The position numbers and the translations under genes were made by a program. 64,000 nucleotides of DNA from VXPQ01 sp965223485 (GTDB taxonomy: Bacteria; Bacteroidota; Rhodothermia; Rhodothermales; VXPQ01), in contig OZ244993.1 of assembly GCA_965223485.1 (NCBI GenBank), positions 1,736,001 through 1,800,000 of the forward strand, written 5' to 3'. This document shows positions 25,785 to 34,681 of the stretch, in pieces; positions within the stretch are counted from its first letter, which is position 1, and each line of letters opens with the position of its first letter. Under the pieces are notes generated by a model. The model was not told the DNA's origin and made no database searches. It was given only the letters and a program-made list of their open reading frames with translations.

Positions 25785-26981
25785 TCAGGAAGAAGCAACT
25801 ACTCTGCGTATAAATTCGTCGAACAATGGAACGGTAAAATCAATAACGCCGTGGCTGGGGGCGTAGCACAAGCCTCGCTTGATGAGGTTATTCCGCTGGA
25901 CCCCGACTTGTCCGTGGGTTTTACCCAGCCTGTTTGCTACATCCCCGGACATATACGGTCCACTTCCGATTTCGGCCATAGCGACGAGATATTCGCGTTC
26001 CGCCGGGGTGACGCGATCGAGCCGCACCCGAAAGAAGCCTTCGTCAAGAGCATTAATGGTAATCGGATGGGCCTTTTTCACATCCGCTTCCGTGATCCGG
26101 TCCGGTCCGGTCGCCACATTCCAGCAGCCCTTCCCGAATTCCTGAAGGAAGTAGGGATAGTTCTTTGTGGCTTCGATGACGCGATTTAAAGCCTCTTCCG
26201 TCCAGCATACGTCATGCTTTTCGGCGGGAGCGGTGAGTGCTGTGCGCGCGGCTTCTTCTTCCAAGCCGTTGACCACTTTGAATTCGAAGAGACGCTCCGT
26301 ATAGGATTTGGCTTCGCCCAGCAATCCCGGTAGTGAGGGCAAGCCGGCGCCCACCAGTAAAAGGGGCAATTCCTTTTGGCTGATTTTGTGCAGCGCCATG
26401 CACAGCCCGCTCAGATGGCGCGCTGCAAGAAACTGCATTTCGTCCACCGTGAAGATAACGCCGGTTTCTCGCTCGCGCGCCGCCTCCCCGACCGCCACGA
26501 ACAAGTCCGTCAGGTCGTGATCCAACAAGCCCGAATCTCCACGACCGGGTTCGGGCAAGCCCATTTCAACTTCTCCGCCCTCAGGCAATTTCCAGCGGAT
26601 TTGAAAAGATCGAAGTACCCCGAAAGCTTTCCTGACCAATTCCTTTGCGTGTTCTCCCGCCGAAAGCCGGAAGAGGGCTTTACGGGCCAATACAGCCATT
26701 TCTTCCTGCAGCTCTATGCCTTCGCGCGCCTCGATACCCTCACATGCCCAATCGTTCTGTTCTGCGATGCGGGCGCACTCTGCGAGAAGTACCGTCTTGC
26801 CTACCCCGCGCAGACCCGTGAGAATCATACTGCGCTCGGATGCTCCGTGCCGGAAGCGGCGTATTGCCAAATCAAAGGCGTCCAGTTCTTGATCCCGCCC
26901 CGTTAGCGCCGGGGGAGGTCTGCCAGCTCCGGGTCTGTATGGGTTAAGTTCCTGCTGCATCGCTCCGGCCATGCTATTCAT
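25785..26981 (-). CDS. AAA ATPase, Orc1/AAA_16-like
   Basis: 398 aa. Walker A is GLRGVGKT (residues 56-63), Walker B/DExx is VIFTVDEMQ, and a sensor region LLLVGAGLPSL follows. The C-terminal ~80 residues look like a winged helix (VTPAEREYLVAMAEIGSGPYMSGDVANRLG...VGVQRNNLIKRGL). The layout, ATPase plus C-terminal HTH, matches the stand-alone ATP-binding proteins widespread in actinobacteria and mobile regions, whose function is not settled. It faces away from the fucose-isomerase-like gene across a region with a perfect 24-bp palindrome. Confidence 0.82.
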   Translation of the reverse strand: MNSMAGAMQQELNPYRPGAGRPPPALTGRDQELDAFDLAIRRFRHGASERSMILTGLRGVGKTVLLAECARIAEQNDWACEGIEAREGIELQEEMAVLARKALFRLSAGEHAKELVRKAFGVLRSFQIRWKLPEGGEVEMGLPEPGRGDSGLLDHDLTDLFVAVGEAARERETGVIFTVDEMQFLAARHLSGLCMALHKISQKELPLLLVGAGLPSLPGLLGEAKSYTERLFEFKVVNGLEEEAARTALTAPAEKHDVCWTEEALNRVIEATKNYPYFLQEFGKGCWNVATGPDRITEADVKKAHPITINALDEGFFRVRLDRVTPAEREYLVAMAEIGSGPYMSGDVANRLGKTHGQVGVQRNNLIKRGLCYAPSHGVIDFTVPLFDEFIRRVVASS

Positions 26982-27033
26982 TACGCTTGTTTACCTGAGG
27001 AGCCGAATTTTCGCTCCGGGTATGTGGTGTTGG

Positions 27034-27057
27034 ATCGTCGCATTGCAATGCGACGAT
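27034..27057. promoter_or_regulatory. Perfect 24-bp palindrome between divergent genes
   Basis: Arm ATCGTCGCATTG and its reverse complement, with no spacer. It lies 52 bp upstream of the AAA ATPase start and 109 bp upstream of the isomerase start. Its position between divergent genes and full symmetry make an operator more likely than a terminator. Confidence 0.6.
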
Positions 27058-27166
27058 GAAAAACCCAAATTATTCAAATAACGTTCGAGTTCAATCGGTT
27101 CCAGAGGATCCGATCTTCGCTCGCGTTTGTTTCTTCTGTCTCAAACCAGTCCCACCCACGGATTTT

Positions 27167-28765
27167 ATGCGTAACGAGACAGTGTATCTGACCGCAAGCG
27201 GGGACTTGCGGCTTGCGGCCAACCGGGTGTGCTGGCCCGCGCAGCAGGCGCTCGAAACCGCGCTGGTCCAGGTCGTGAAGGCCATGGGGTATACGGTGGA
27301 CCGGCGGCCCGCATTCGATGCGGACAAAGGGCATGGCTTCCTCGACAGCCAGCGAATGGGGCTGGAGACGTTTGCGGAAATCGACCCGGATCGGCCGTTG
27401 ATCGTAGCCTGCGCCGCCTGGCAATACTCCCATCACGTGTTGCCGGGTCTGACCACGCACAGAGGCCCCATTCTGACGGTCGCCAACTGGAGCGGGCAGT
27501 GGCCCGGCCTGGTGGGTATGCTGAACCTCAACGGCAGCCTGACCAAGGCGGGCGTACCGTATTCGACGCTCTGGGGAGAGGATGTAACCGATCCCGCCTT
27601 CACGGCCCGGTTGCGCGCCTGGCTTGCAGACGGCGCCATTGCACACGATACGAGCCATGTGCGTTCGGCGCCCGATCTTTCCGGCGAGGCCGACGGGCAG
27701 ATCGCCGTGTTCGCCGGGCGGCGCATCGCGCATGATCTTGCGCGCCGCAAGGCCATTATGGGCGTGTTCGACGAGGGGTGCATGGGGATGTACAATGCGA
27801 TCGTTCCGGATCGTATCCTCAACGCGACGGGCATCTTCAAGGAGCGCCTGAGCCAGAGCGCCCTGTACTACGAAACCCTGCAAACCTCCGACGACGAGGC
27901 GGACCGGTGCCGGGCATGGCTCGACGAGCGGGGCATGACGTTCCGGACCGGGGCCGATCCCGCCACGGACCTGACCGGCGAGCAGATTCGCCTGCAACTC
28001 AAGATGTATATCGCTGCGCTCCGCATCGCGGACGATTTCGGGTGCGACGCGATCGGCATCCAGTACCAGCAGGGCCTGAAGGATTTACTTCCGGCCTCCG
28101 ACTTGGCCGAAGGGCTGCTCAACAATACGGAGCGTCCTCCGGCGTACGCCCGGGACGGCAGGCGCGAGCTCTTTGCGGGCCGCGCCCTTCCGCATTTCAA
28201 CGAGGTGGACGAATGCGCGGGCGTGGACGCGCTCGTGACAAACCGCGTATGGACGGCCCTCGGCTACGACCCCGAAACGACGCTGCACGACATCCGGTGG
28301 GGCGATCCGTACGGAGACCGGTATGTGTGGGTGTTCGAGATTTCCGGCGCCGCGCCTCCAAAGCATTTCACGGGGGGATATGCGGGCGCGTCGAGTGAGC
28401 GCCAGCCGCCCATGTACTTCCGGTTGGGCGGAGGTACGGTGAAGGGCGTCAGCAAACCCGGTGAGATTGTATGGAGCCGTCTTTTCGTCGAGGGGGACCG
28501 GCTCAAGGCCGATCTGGGGCGGGCCACCGTCGTGGCCTTGCCCGAGGAGGAAACGGAGCGCCGCTGGCAGGCTACGACCTCGCAATGGCCCATCATGCAC
28601 GCCGTGCTGCACGGGGTGACGCGCGACCAGATGATGGCGCGCCACAAATCGAACCATATTCAGGTGGCGTACGCGCCCTCGGCGGAAGACGCCGACCTGG
28701 CTCTTACAGCCAAGACGGCGGCGTTCGCGGAAATGGGGATCGAGACGTACTGGTGCGGGGTGTGA
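27167..28765 (+). CDS. Fucose/arabinose isomerase-like protein
   Basis: 532 aa from the ATG at 27167; the frame extends upstream but the leader is not conserved. It resembles the L-fucose isomerase superfamily: an N-terminal Rossmann-like substrate domain (LIVACAAWQYSHHVLPGL, PILTVANWSGQWPGLVGMLN), a middle domain with GVFDEGCMGMYNAIV and IGIQYQQGLKDL, and a C-terminal barrel. These enzymes interconvert aldoses and ketoses using Mn2+. The substrate is unknown. The nearby SSS symporter, GT4 and GH3 genes suggest a carbohydrate setting, though they lie on the other strand. Confidence 0.75.
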   Translation: MRNETVYLTASGDLRLAANRVCWPAQQALETALVQVVKAMGYTVDRRPAFDADKGHGFLDSQRMGLETFAEIDPDRPLIVACAAWQYSHHVLPGLTTHRGPILTVANWSGQWPGLVGMLNLNGSLTKAGVPYSTLWGEDVTDPAFTARLRAWLADGAIAHDTSHVRSAPDLSGEADGQIAVFAGRRIAHDLARRKAIMGVFDEGCMGMYNAIVPDRILNATGIFKERLSQSALYYETLQTSDDEADRCRAWLDERGMTFRTGADPATDLTGEQIRLQLKMYIAALRIADDFGCDAIGIQYQQGLKDLLPASDLAEGLLNNTERPPAYARDGRRELFAGRALPHFNEVDECAGVDALVTNRVWTALGYDPETTLHDIRWGDPYGDRYVWVFEISGAAPPKHFTGGYAGASSERQPPMYFRLGGGTVKGVSKPGEIVWSRLFVEGDRLKADLGRATVVALPEEETERRWQATTSQWPIMHAVLHGVTRDQMMARHKSNHIQVAYAPSAEDADLALTAKTAAFAEMGIETYWCGV

Positions 28766-28783
28766 GGGGCGTATCCGCAGCGT

Positions 28784-29182
28784 CTACCGCAGCAGGTCTT
28801 TGATATCCATCTGCTCGATGTCCCCGGCAAGGTTTTCGGGGTGCTGGCGCACCAGCGCGAGAATGGCGGAGTGGGGAATGATGAGATAATCCCGCCCGTT
28901 GAACTTGATCTCGACCGCTTCCTTCTTGAGAAAGAAGGCATGATCGCCCGGCTGCGCCTGCAAGGGCAGGTAGCGCACCGAATCGCGGTCGGTGGTCCAG
29001 GGTTCGCCGGTATAGTCGGGATTGGGCATCACATAGCCCGGACCGACCTGCTCGACCTTGCCCATCCGCACGTCCTGACGTTCGGCCACGGACGCCGGAA
29101 GCACCAGCCCGGCTTCCGTTTGCGTTTCGCCCTCTTCGGGAGCGATGAGAACGCGATCTCCTACGACAATCAGTTCACTCAT
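28784..29182 (-). CDS. GroES-like co-chaperonin, long form
   Basis: 132 aa from the ATG at 29182. The cpn10 core is clear: VGDRVLIAPEEGETQTEAGLVLP with the mobile-loop region, GKVEQVGPGYVMPNPDY, and VEIKFNGRDYLIIPHSAILAL. It is longer than GroES (about 95 aa) because of an insertion (TTDRDSVRYLPLQAQPGDHAFFLKK) and a C-terminal tail. A second, longer GroES-like protein of this kind is common in Bacteroidota. It has no groEL beside it; it may co-operate with the main chaperonin or act separately. Confidence 0.85.
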   Translation of the reverse strand: MSELIVVGDRVLIAPEEGETQTEAGLVLPASVAERQDVRMGKVEQVGPGYVMPNPDYTGEPWTTDRDSVRYLPLQAQPGDHAFFLKKEAVEIKFNGRDYLIIPHSAILALVRQHPENLAGDIEQMDIKDLLR

Positions 29183-29255
29183 AACAAAACGAATATGCGC
29201 TTTGCGGGATATCGTTCCGCCCGGGTATCCTGTGCAATTTTCCTGCCGGCGGGCT

Positions 29256-30446
29256 TCAGTGCCCGCACAGGCGACGGAGCTCCTCCGCATACCGGCCCAG
29301 GATCCGCTCGCGGTCATAAAACGCCGCCCGCTTTGCGGCGTTCGCCTTCCACGCAGCATACTCGTTCCTGTCCACGGAGGCGAGCAGGGCCGGCAGGTTT
29401 TCCGCTTCCGGCCATGTAAACCGCGGGCCGGGCCGGTGCGCTGTCATTTCCGTGCCCAGCGGGCTATCCGTGTCGCAAACGGCGAGGACCGGCGTGCCCG
29501 TCGCCAGCGCCGGAATCAGCTTGGAGGGTAGAAAGGAACCTCCGGCGCCCGACCGTTCCGGGATGGCCACGAAATCCGCTCCGTGGAGCGCCCGGGCCAG
29601 TTCCTGTTCGTCCGACAGGCCTCGTACATCGAACCGTTCGTCGCCCGTCTCTTCTGCCCATTTCCGCAGTGCTGCGGCGCCGCTGCCCTCCGCTTGTATC
29701 CGAAACGCGAACGGAGCGTCGCTGCGGTGCAGGATGTGGCACAGTTCGAGCAGATTCTGTTTCGTGCCCAGATTGCCGGAATACAGGAGCCGCACGGGGG
29801 AACCGGGACCTTGCGTTTTCGGCGCCGCGTCCAGATGCTTGCCCAGCGATTCGTGCAGCCAGTTCGGCAGGTAAAGGATGGGTTGATCGCGCCGTCGCCG
29901 GTGTTCCAGCCGCTCGATCATGGTCGGCGAAATCGTGCTCCACACGTCGGCCTCGTTGAAAAGCGCATCCTGTACGCGAACCATCCAGCCTCCCTTCCCG
30001 ATGCCTCCGGCCTGCGCCGCTTCGGCCGGCAGATCCTGGATATTCAGCCACAGGGGCAGGCCGGTTTTTCGCCGGCATGCGGCGGCGTAGGCCACCGCGC
30101 CCATGAGGGGGCAGAAGACCATCATGGCGTCGTAGTCGCCGCGCCGGGGAAGGCGCCGCATGAGCGAGGCGCAGAAGGAGCCTTCGTAGACAAGCCGTTC
30201 GTGCAGCGCTTGCGGGTTCCGGGGAATGTACAGGCCGAACCGCTCGATGCGTACGCCGCGCCGTGTTTCGGACCGGATGCGCAAGCCGTTCTCCCCCGAT
30301 TTGTCGCGCCATTCGGGATAGTACGAAGAGGCGCACCGTACGGTCACCTCGAAACCGCGTTCAGCCAGCCCGTAGCACAGGTCGCTGAAGAGCACGCCGC
30401 CCCCGAGGTCCGGTTCGAAGACATTGACAATGACGAGCAGGCGCAT
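29256..30446 (-). CDS. Glycosyltransferase family 4 (GT-B fold)
   Basis: 396 aa from the ATG at 30446 (a TTG two codons upstream is less likely). The N-terminus has the GT-B first strand and Gly-rich loop VNVFEPDLGGGVLFSDLCYGLAERGF. The middle has VRLLYSGNLGTKQNLLEL, and the C-terminal donor domain has FVAIPERSGAGGSFLPSKLIPALATGTPVLAV (the E-x7-E region typical of retaining GT4 enzymes). It probably transfers a sugar in glycan or exopolysaccharide synthesis; donor and acceptor are unknown. It lies 27 bp after the SSS symporter on the same strand. Confidence 0.88.
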   Translation of the reverse strand: MRLLVIVNVFEPDLGGGVLFSDLCYGLAERGFEVTVRCASSYYPEWRDKSGENGLRIRSETRRGVRIERFGLYIPRNPQALHERLVYEGSFCASLMRRLPRRGDYDAMMVFCPLMGAVAYAAACRRKTGLPLWLNIQDLPAEAAQAGGIGKGGWMVRVQDALFNEADVWSTISPTMIERLEHRRRRDQPILYLPNWLHESLGKHLDAAPKTQGPGSPVRLLYSGNLGTKQNLLELCHILHRSDAPFAFRIQAEGSGAAALRKWAEETGDERFDVRGLSDEQELARALHGADFVAIPERSGAGGSFLPSKLIPALATGTPVLAVCDTDSPLGTEMTAHRPGPRFTWPEAENLPALLASVDRNEYAAWKANAAKRAAFYDRERILGRYAEELRRLCGH

Positions 30447-30473
30447 GGCCAAGTGGCGAAATGAACGAAACGA

Positions 30474-32303
30474 TCAGGCTTCCTGTGCGAGGGCAGCGGA
30501 CGGTTCAAGGCGGCTGAGGCTTCTCCACAGGAATGCACCGGCCGCAGCGATCCCGCACAAACAAAGCAGCATCCATCCGGTTCTGCCCATCAGCAGGTAC
30601 CCCACGCCGAACAGGGCGCAGTAGACCAGGACGATCCCGGCAACGCAATCTCCTGCGAGCCGCACCATGCCCGTGTCCTGCCGCACATCCGGGTTGCGTT
30701 CGGCGACGCGCTTCCATCCGGGGCCTCCGGGGTGAATCCTGCGGTAGAACCGGTCCAGCACCTCGTTTTTCGTAGGCCGGGTGAGGAACGTGGCCGTGAC
30801 CCATACCACCGTGGTGAATGCGGTGACGGCGAACAGATTATTGGGGAACTCGGATTGCAGGCCGGGTATTTCGACGCCGAATACTCCGAGGATCAGGGCA
30901 AGCGCAAGTAGAAAAACGGGCGACAGCGTAGCGGCCAGTTCGCTCCATGCATTGACGCGCCACCAGTACCAGCGTAGAATCAGGACGAGCCCGAGTCCGG
31001 CGGAGGCGGTTATGAGCAGCCCCCAGGCTTCGCTCACGGAACCGAGGTTCGCCGTGATGAAGACGGACGCGCCGGCCAGGGCGAACGTCAGCACGCGGGA
31101 CACGAGGACGTAATGCTTCTCGTCGGCGTTCGGTTTCACGAACCGTTTCCAGAAGTCGTTCACGAGATACGATGCGCCCCAGTTCATTTGCGTGGAGAGC
31201 GTGCTCATGAAGGCGGCCAGAAAGGCGGCGAGCATAAGGCCGAGGAAGCCCGGCGGGAGCACGTCGCGCATGGCCAGCACGAACCCTTCGCGCGGGTCGT
31301 CCAGGCCGGGGTACAGCACCAGGGCGGCAAGGGCCACGATGATCCAGGGCCACGGGCGCAGGCAGTAATGGGCGATGGTAAACCAGAGCGTGGCCAGCAG
31401 GGAATGCTTCTCGTCTTTTGCGCTCATCATGCGCTGGGCGATGTAGCCCCCGCCCCCGGGTTCGGCCCCGGGATACCAGCTCGACCACCACTGGACCCCG
31501 ACATAGGCGAAGAAGCTCGCGGCGGTTAGTGTCAGCACGGCCCCGCCCTCGGCGACGTTGCCAAGCGTGGGAAGCATGCGGAAGGTCGATTCCGGCAAGG
31601 CGGCCATCAGGCCGGTCATGCCGCCCACTTCGGGCATGTCCAGTACGAATACGGCGAGAATGATGCTGCCGGCAATGGCGATGACGAACTGGAACGCATC
31701 GGTGACGACGACGCCCCACAGGCCGGAAAGAAGCGAATACACCCCCACCAGGAGCATGAGCAGGACCACTACGACGAGCGGCGCCCCGATCTGGGCGCCG
31801 AGGACATGAAAGGATTCCCGTCCGAAAACGGTCAGGCCGGGGAACAGGATGTCGATGACGGTTTCCATGGCCAGCGCCACCCACCCGATGATGATGCCGT
31901 TGAGCACGAGCCCGAAGTAGATGGCCTTGACGCCGCGCAGCACGGCGGCGGCCTTGCCGTCGTAGCGCATCTCGACGAACTCGACGTCCGTGAGCACGCC
32001 GCTGCGCCGCCAGAGGCGGGCGAAGAAGAAAACGGTGAGGATGCCCCCGAAGGCGAAATTCCACCAGATCCAGTTGCCGGCGATACCGTTTTGGGCCACG
32101 AGTTCGGTGACGGCCAGTGGGGTATCTGCCGCGAACGTGGTGGCCACCATGGAGGTGCCGGCCAGCCACCAGGGCATATTCCGTCCCGACAGGAAGAATT
32201 CAGAGGTGTTCCGCCCGGCCCGCCGGAAATAATACACGGCGATCCCGAACGAGAGCACGAAATATCCCGCTATGAGAATCCAGTCGAGAGGGGCAAGGAG
32301 CAT
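30474..32303 (-). CDS. Sodium:solute symporter (SSS family)
   Basis: 609 aa, about 14 predicted helices. The family start, LDWILIAGYFVLSFGIAVYYFRRA..TSEFFLSGRNMPWWLAGTSMVATTFAADTPLAV, is clear, as is the conserved GSIxL-type middle segment. It imports a sugar or related solute with Na+. It begins 31 bp after the GH3 gene stop, and the GT4 gene follows, so GH3-SSS-GT4 are likely co-transcribed. Coupling of an extracytoplasmic glycosidase to an importer suggests uptake of released sugars, an inference. Confidence 0.9.
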   Translation of the reverse strand: MLLAPLDWILIAGYFVLSFGIAVYYFRRAGRNTSEFFLSGRNMPWWLAGTSMVATTFAADTPLAVTELVAQNGIAGNWIWWNFAFGGILTVFFFARLWRRSGVLTDVEFVEMRYDGKAAAVLRGVKAIYFGLVLNGIIIGWVALAMETVIDILFPGLTVFGRESFHVLGAQIGAPLVVVVLLMLLVGVYSLLSGLWGVVVTDAFQFVIAIAGSIILAVFVLDMPEVGGMTGLMAALPESTFRMLPTLGNVAEGGAVLTLTAASFFAYVGVQWWSSWYPGAEPGGGGYIAQRMMSAKDEKHSLLATLWFTIAHYCLRPWPWIIVALAALVLYPGLDDPREGFVLAMRDVLPPGFLGLMLAAFLAAFMSTLSTQMNWGASYLVNDFWKRFVKPNADEKHYVLVSRVLTFALAGASVFITANLGSVSEAWGLLITASAGLGLVLILRWYWWRVNAWSELAATLSPVFLLALALILGVFGVEIPGLQSEFPNNLFAVTAFTTVVWVTATFLTRPTKNEVLDRFYRRIHPGGPGWKRVAERNPDVRQDTGMVRLAGDCVAGIVLVYCALFGVGYLLMGRTGWMLLCLCGIAAAGAFLWRSLSRLEPSAALAQEA

Positions 32304-32334
32304 GGGCAGTGCCGATGGTGTATACTTCTTTTCA

Positions 32335-34347
32335 TTATAATCCCGCGAGATCCGTTTCCACAGCGGCGGTAGAGTCGGCGGCGTAACTCAGCCCGTGCCC
32401 AAAGGGGAAAAGCGGATTCCCGGAATCGTAAGGCACGTCTTCCTGCTGGTTGCGCACGGCTTCCATGGACGAAGGCATTTCGAAGGGCAACGTTCCCGTT
32501 GGGTTGAAGCGTCCGAAAATCACGTCCAGTACGGCATCGTCAGCGGCGCCGAAACTGGCCAGCAAGCCGACGCTTCGTTCTGCGATTCCGGGAATTACCG
32601 CCGGCCGGTCCATGTACATATCCACGATGGTGGGAACGGTATCGAGAATGCCGAGAATGCGCTCTTTTTCCGGACTTTTGAAATCCAGGTCCCCCTGGTG
32701 GAAAAAACTTTCCAGAAGACTTTCCGAACGAGGTTCGTACGGAGCGTTGAGCCGCAAAATCGCGTAGTCGGCGGAATCCGGGGTAGACACTACGTTTCCA
32801 TAGTTCAGCACCGCCGCCGGGTCCATATTTTCGATGTAGAGGTTGGGTCTGTTTCCGAGGGGGAGCGTGGCCATGCTCTCTACTTCGGCGTTCTTCAGCA
32901 AGACGATGGATTTGCGCTGGGCAAGCAGACCCGCTTCCCTGAAATCCGCTCGACCGACGACTTCTTCGGCTGCATCGGGGTCTATGTACGGGTCGTCGAA
33001 AAGGCCGAGCGTAAACTTGTCCTGCAGAATGCGGCGGGCGGACTCGTCCAGCCGATCCTCCGGAAGCTGCCCGCTTTCGACAAGCCCGACAAGAAGATCC
33101 GGCGCCATCTCTCCGCCGAATTGATCGACTCCTGCATCCAGAGCCTTCAGAATGCGTTCCTCCGAAGACAGATTTTCGACTCCCCACGCCGGCGCGTGAA
33201 TCATCGTCATACCGAACATGCCTTTGTCGGTAAGGATGCTCCAGTCCGTACAGATTACGCCCTCAAATCCGTACCGGTCACGCAGGATTTCGATGATCTC
33301 CTTGTTGAACGCGAAACTTACATCCTCGCTGGTTTGCCCCACGGGGATACCGTAATACGGCATGATCTGCGCCGTGTGGGCCGCCAGCGCACCGTGCTCG
33401 AAAGGAATCAGGTGGTAGTCGAATAGCCCGCCGGGATAGACCTGTTCCTTCCCATAGTCAAAGTGGGCGTCTTCGCCGTTTGCTTGCGGTCCTCCACCAG
33501 GGAAGTGTTTCGTCATCGTGGCAACGCTTTCGGCGCCGAGCGTATCCCCCTGAAATCCCTTGATGTAGGCGTAGGTCATCCGGCTGGCTACACCCGCATC
33601 TTCGCCGAAGGTGCCGTTGACGCGCCCCCAGCGCGGCTCGGTCGCCAGGTCGGCCATGGGGTGGAGGGCTGTGCGGATGCCGACCGCGCGGTATTCCTGC
33701 CGGGCGATCTCACCGAAGCGACGGACCAGAGCGGTATCCCGTGTGGCGGCAAGGCCGATAGGTTCGGGCCATTGCGAGAATGCCGCGGCGAAAAGCGCAG
33801 CGGCAGGATTGTTGCTGAACCCGTGCCGCGGGTCGGAGGAAATCGTGACCGGAATGCCAAGGCGGGTCCGCTCGGCCAGCTTTTGAAGGGTATTGTGCCA
33901 GATTGCCGTCGATCGGGGGGAAGCCATTTGCATCAAACTGAAATGGTTCATCAGACGGCCTGTCACCAATTCCGAGTTAATGGGCAGCATGAAGGAGAAC
34001 GGGTTGCCGGGACCAGGTCGTTCGGCAAGGCTGCCGTTTTCCTTCATCACGATCATGCCGTGGAACATCAACCCGGCTTTTTCCGCTACGGTCATTTGTC
34101 CCAGCAGATCTTCTACGCGTACCTCGACGGGCAGTCGGGTATCCTCGTACGGGTCGAGTTGTCCGTTTTTGTTGAGATCGCGAAAGGTGTGCCCTGCTTC
34201 GGTGACAACGGGCGCCTCCGGTCCGGCTTCCGACAGGTTGCGGGAGGACTGGAACGAGTAATATCCCCGAAACCCCAGGATGAGGCCGACTACGAGAAGG
34301 AGGAGGGCCGACAATGCCCACCCCAGGATTTTAAAGAGTTTTTTCAT
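32335..34347 (-). CDS. Glycoside hydrolase family 3 (beta-glucosidase-like), membrane-anchored
   Basis: 670 aa. An N-terminal hydrophobic helix (ILGWALSALLLLVVGLILGF) anchors or exports it. A short Asp-rich calcium-like loop (DLNKNGQLDPYEDT) precedes the catalytic (beta/alpha)8 domain, with KHFPGGG (substrate-binding Lys-His) and GFEGVICTDWS, where Asp is the expected nucleophile. The C-terminal alpha/beta sandwich has ESLLESFFHQGDLDF and the late SMEAVRNQQEDVPYDSGNPLFPFGHGLSY. It releases sugars from oligosaccharides outside the cytoplasm. First gene of the GH3-SSS-GT4 set. Confidence 0.93.
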   Translation of the reverse strand: MKKLFKILGWALSALLLLVVGLILGFRGYYSFQSSRNLSEAGPEAPVVTEAGHTFRDLNKNGQLDPYEDTRLPVEVRVEDLLGQMTVAEKAGLMFHGMIVMKENGSLAERPGPGNPFSFMLPINSELVTGRLMNHFSLMQMASPRSTAIWHNTLQKLAERTRLGIPVTISSDPRHGFSNNPAAALFAAAFSQWPEPIGLAATRDTALVRRFGEIARQEYRAVGIRTALHPMADLATEPRWGRVNGTFGEDAGVASRMTYAYIKGFQGDTLGAESVATMTKHFPGGGPQANGEDAHFDYGKEQVYPGGLFDYHLIPFEHGALAAHTAQIMPYYGIPVGQTSEDVSFAFNKEIIEILRDRYGFEGVICTDWSILTDKGMFGMTMIHAPAWGVENLSSEERILKALDAGVDQFGGEMAPDLLVGLVESGQLPEDRLDESARRILQDKFTLGLFDDPYIDPDAAEEVVGRADFREAGLLAQRKSIVLLKNAEVESMATLPLGNRPNLYIENMDPAAVLNYGNVVSTPDSADYAILRLNAPYEPRSESLLESFFHQGDLDFKSPEKERILGILDTVPTIVDMYMDRPAVIPGIAERSVGLLASFGAADDAVLDVIFGRFNPTGTLPFEMPSSMEAVRNQQEDVPYDSGNPLFPFGHGLSYAADSTAAVETDLAGL

Positions 34348-34681
34348 GGTGTCGAAGGGTTTTTGCCACGCATGAATATGACCTCATCCCATCGCAAATA
34401 CAAATTAATTTCTATCGCCTCCGTGTCTCCTCTAATCTCGGGAATGCACCGCTACCGGATGCGGTTGGTTTTCCGGTGGTCAACGAATCTGCTGCGCGAG
34501 ACGCTTAATGCCCAGGTTTGGGTTCCGGGACGTATTCTTGACCGGTAGGTATCCGGTGCGTATTCTTATGCCGCAAGTCGCTGCACAAGGCGGCATACAG
34601 CTCATACAACAGGACACGTAATAAGCGCTGTCCGGTCTTTACGAACCACTTCTCTTCTCCCACAATCCCGCTTTCGGCGTA
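34348..34681. other. Divergent intergenic region, GH3 / dehydrogenase
   Basis: About 330 bp between two divergent genes; promoters for both should lie here. The only coding-like signal is a minus-strand tail of 59 residues ending at 34505 (LLRVLLYELYAALCSDLRHK), which has no start of its own and continues into the antisense of the next gene, so I do not call it. Confidence 0.45.
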
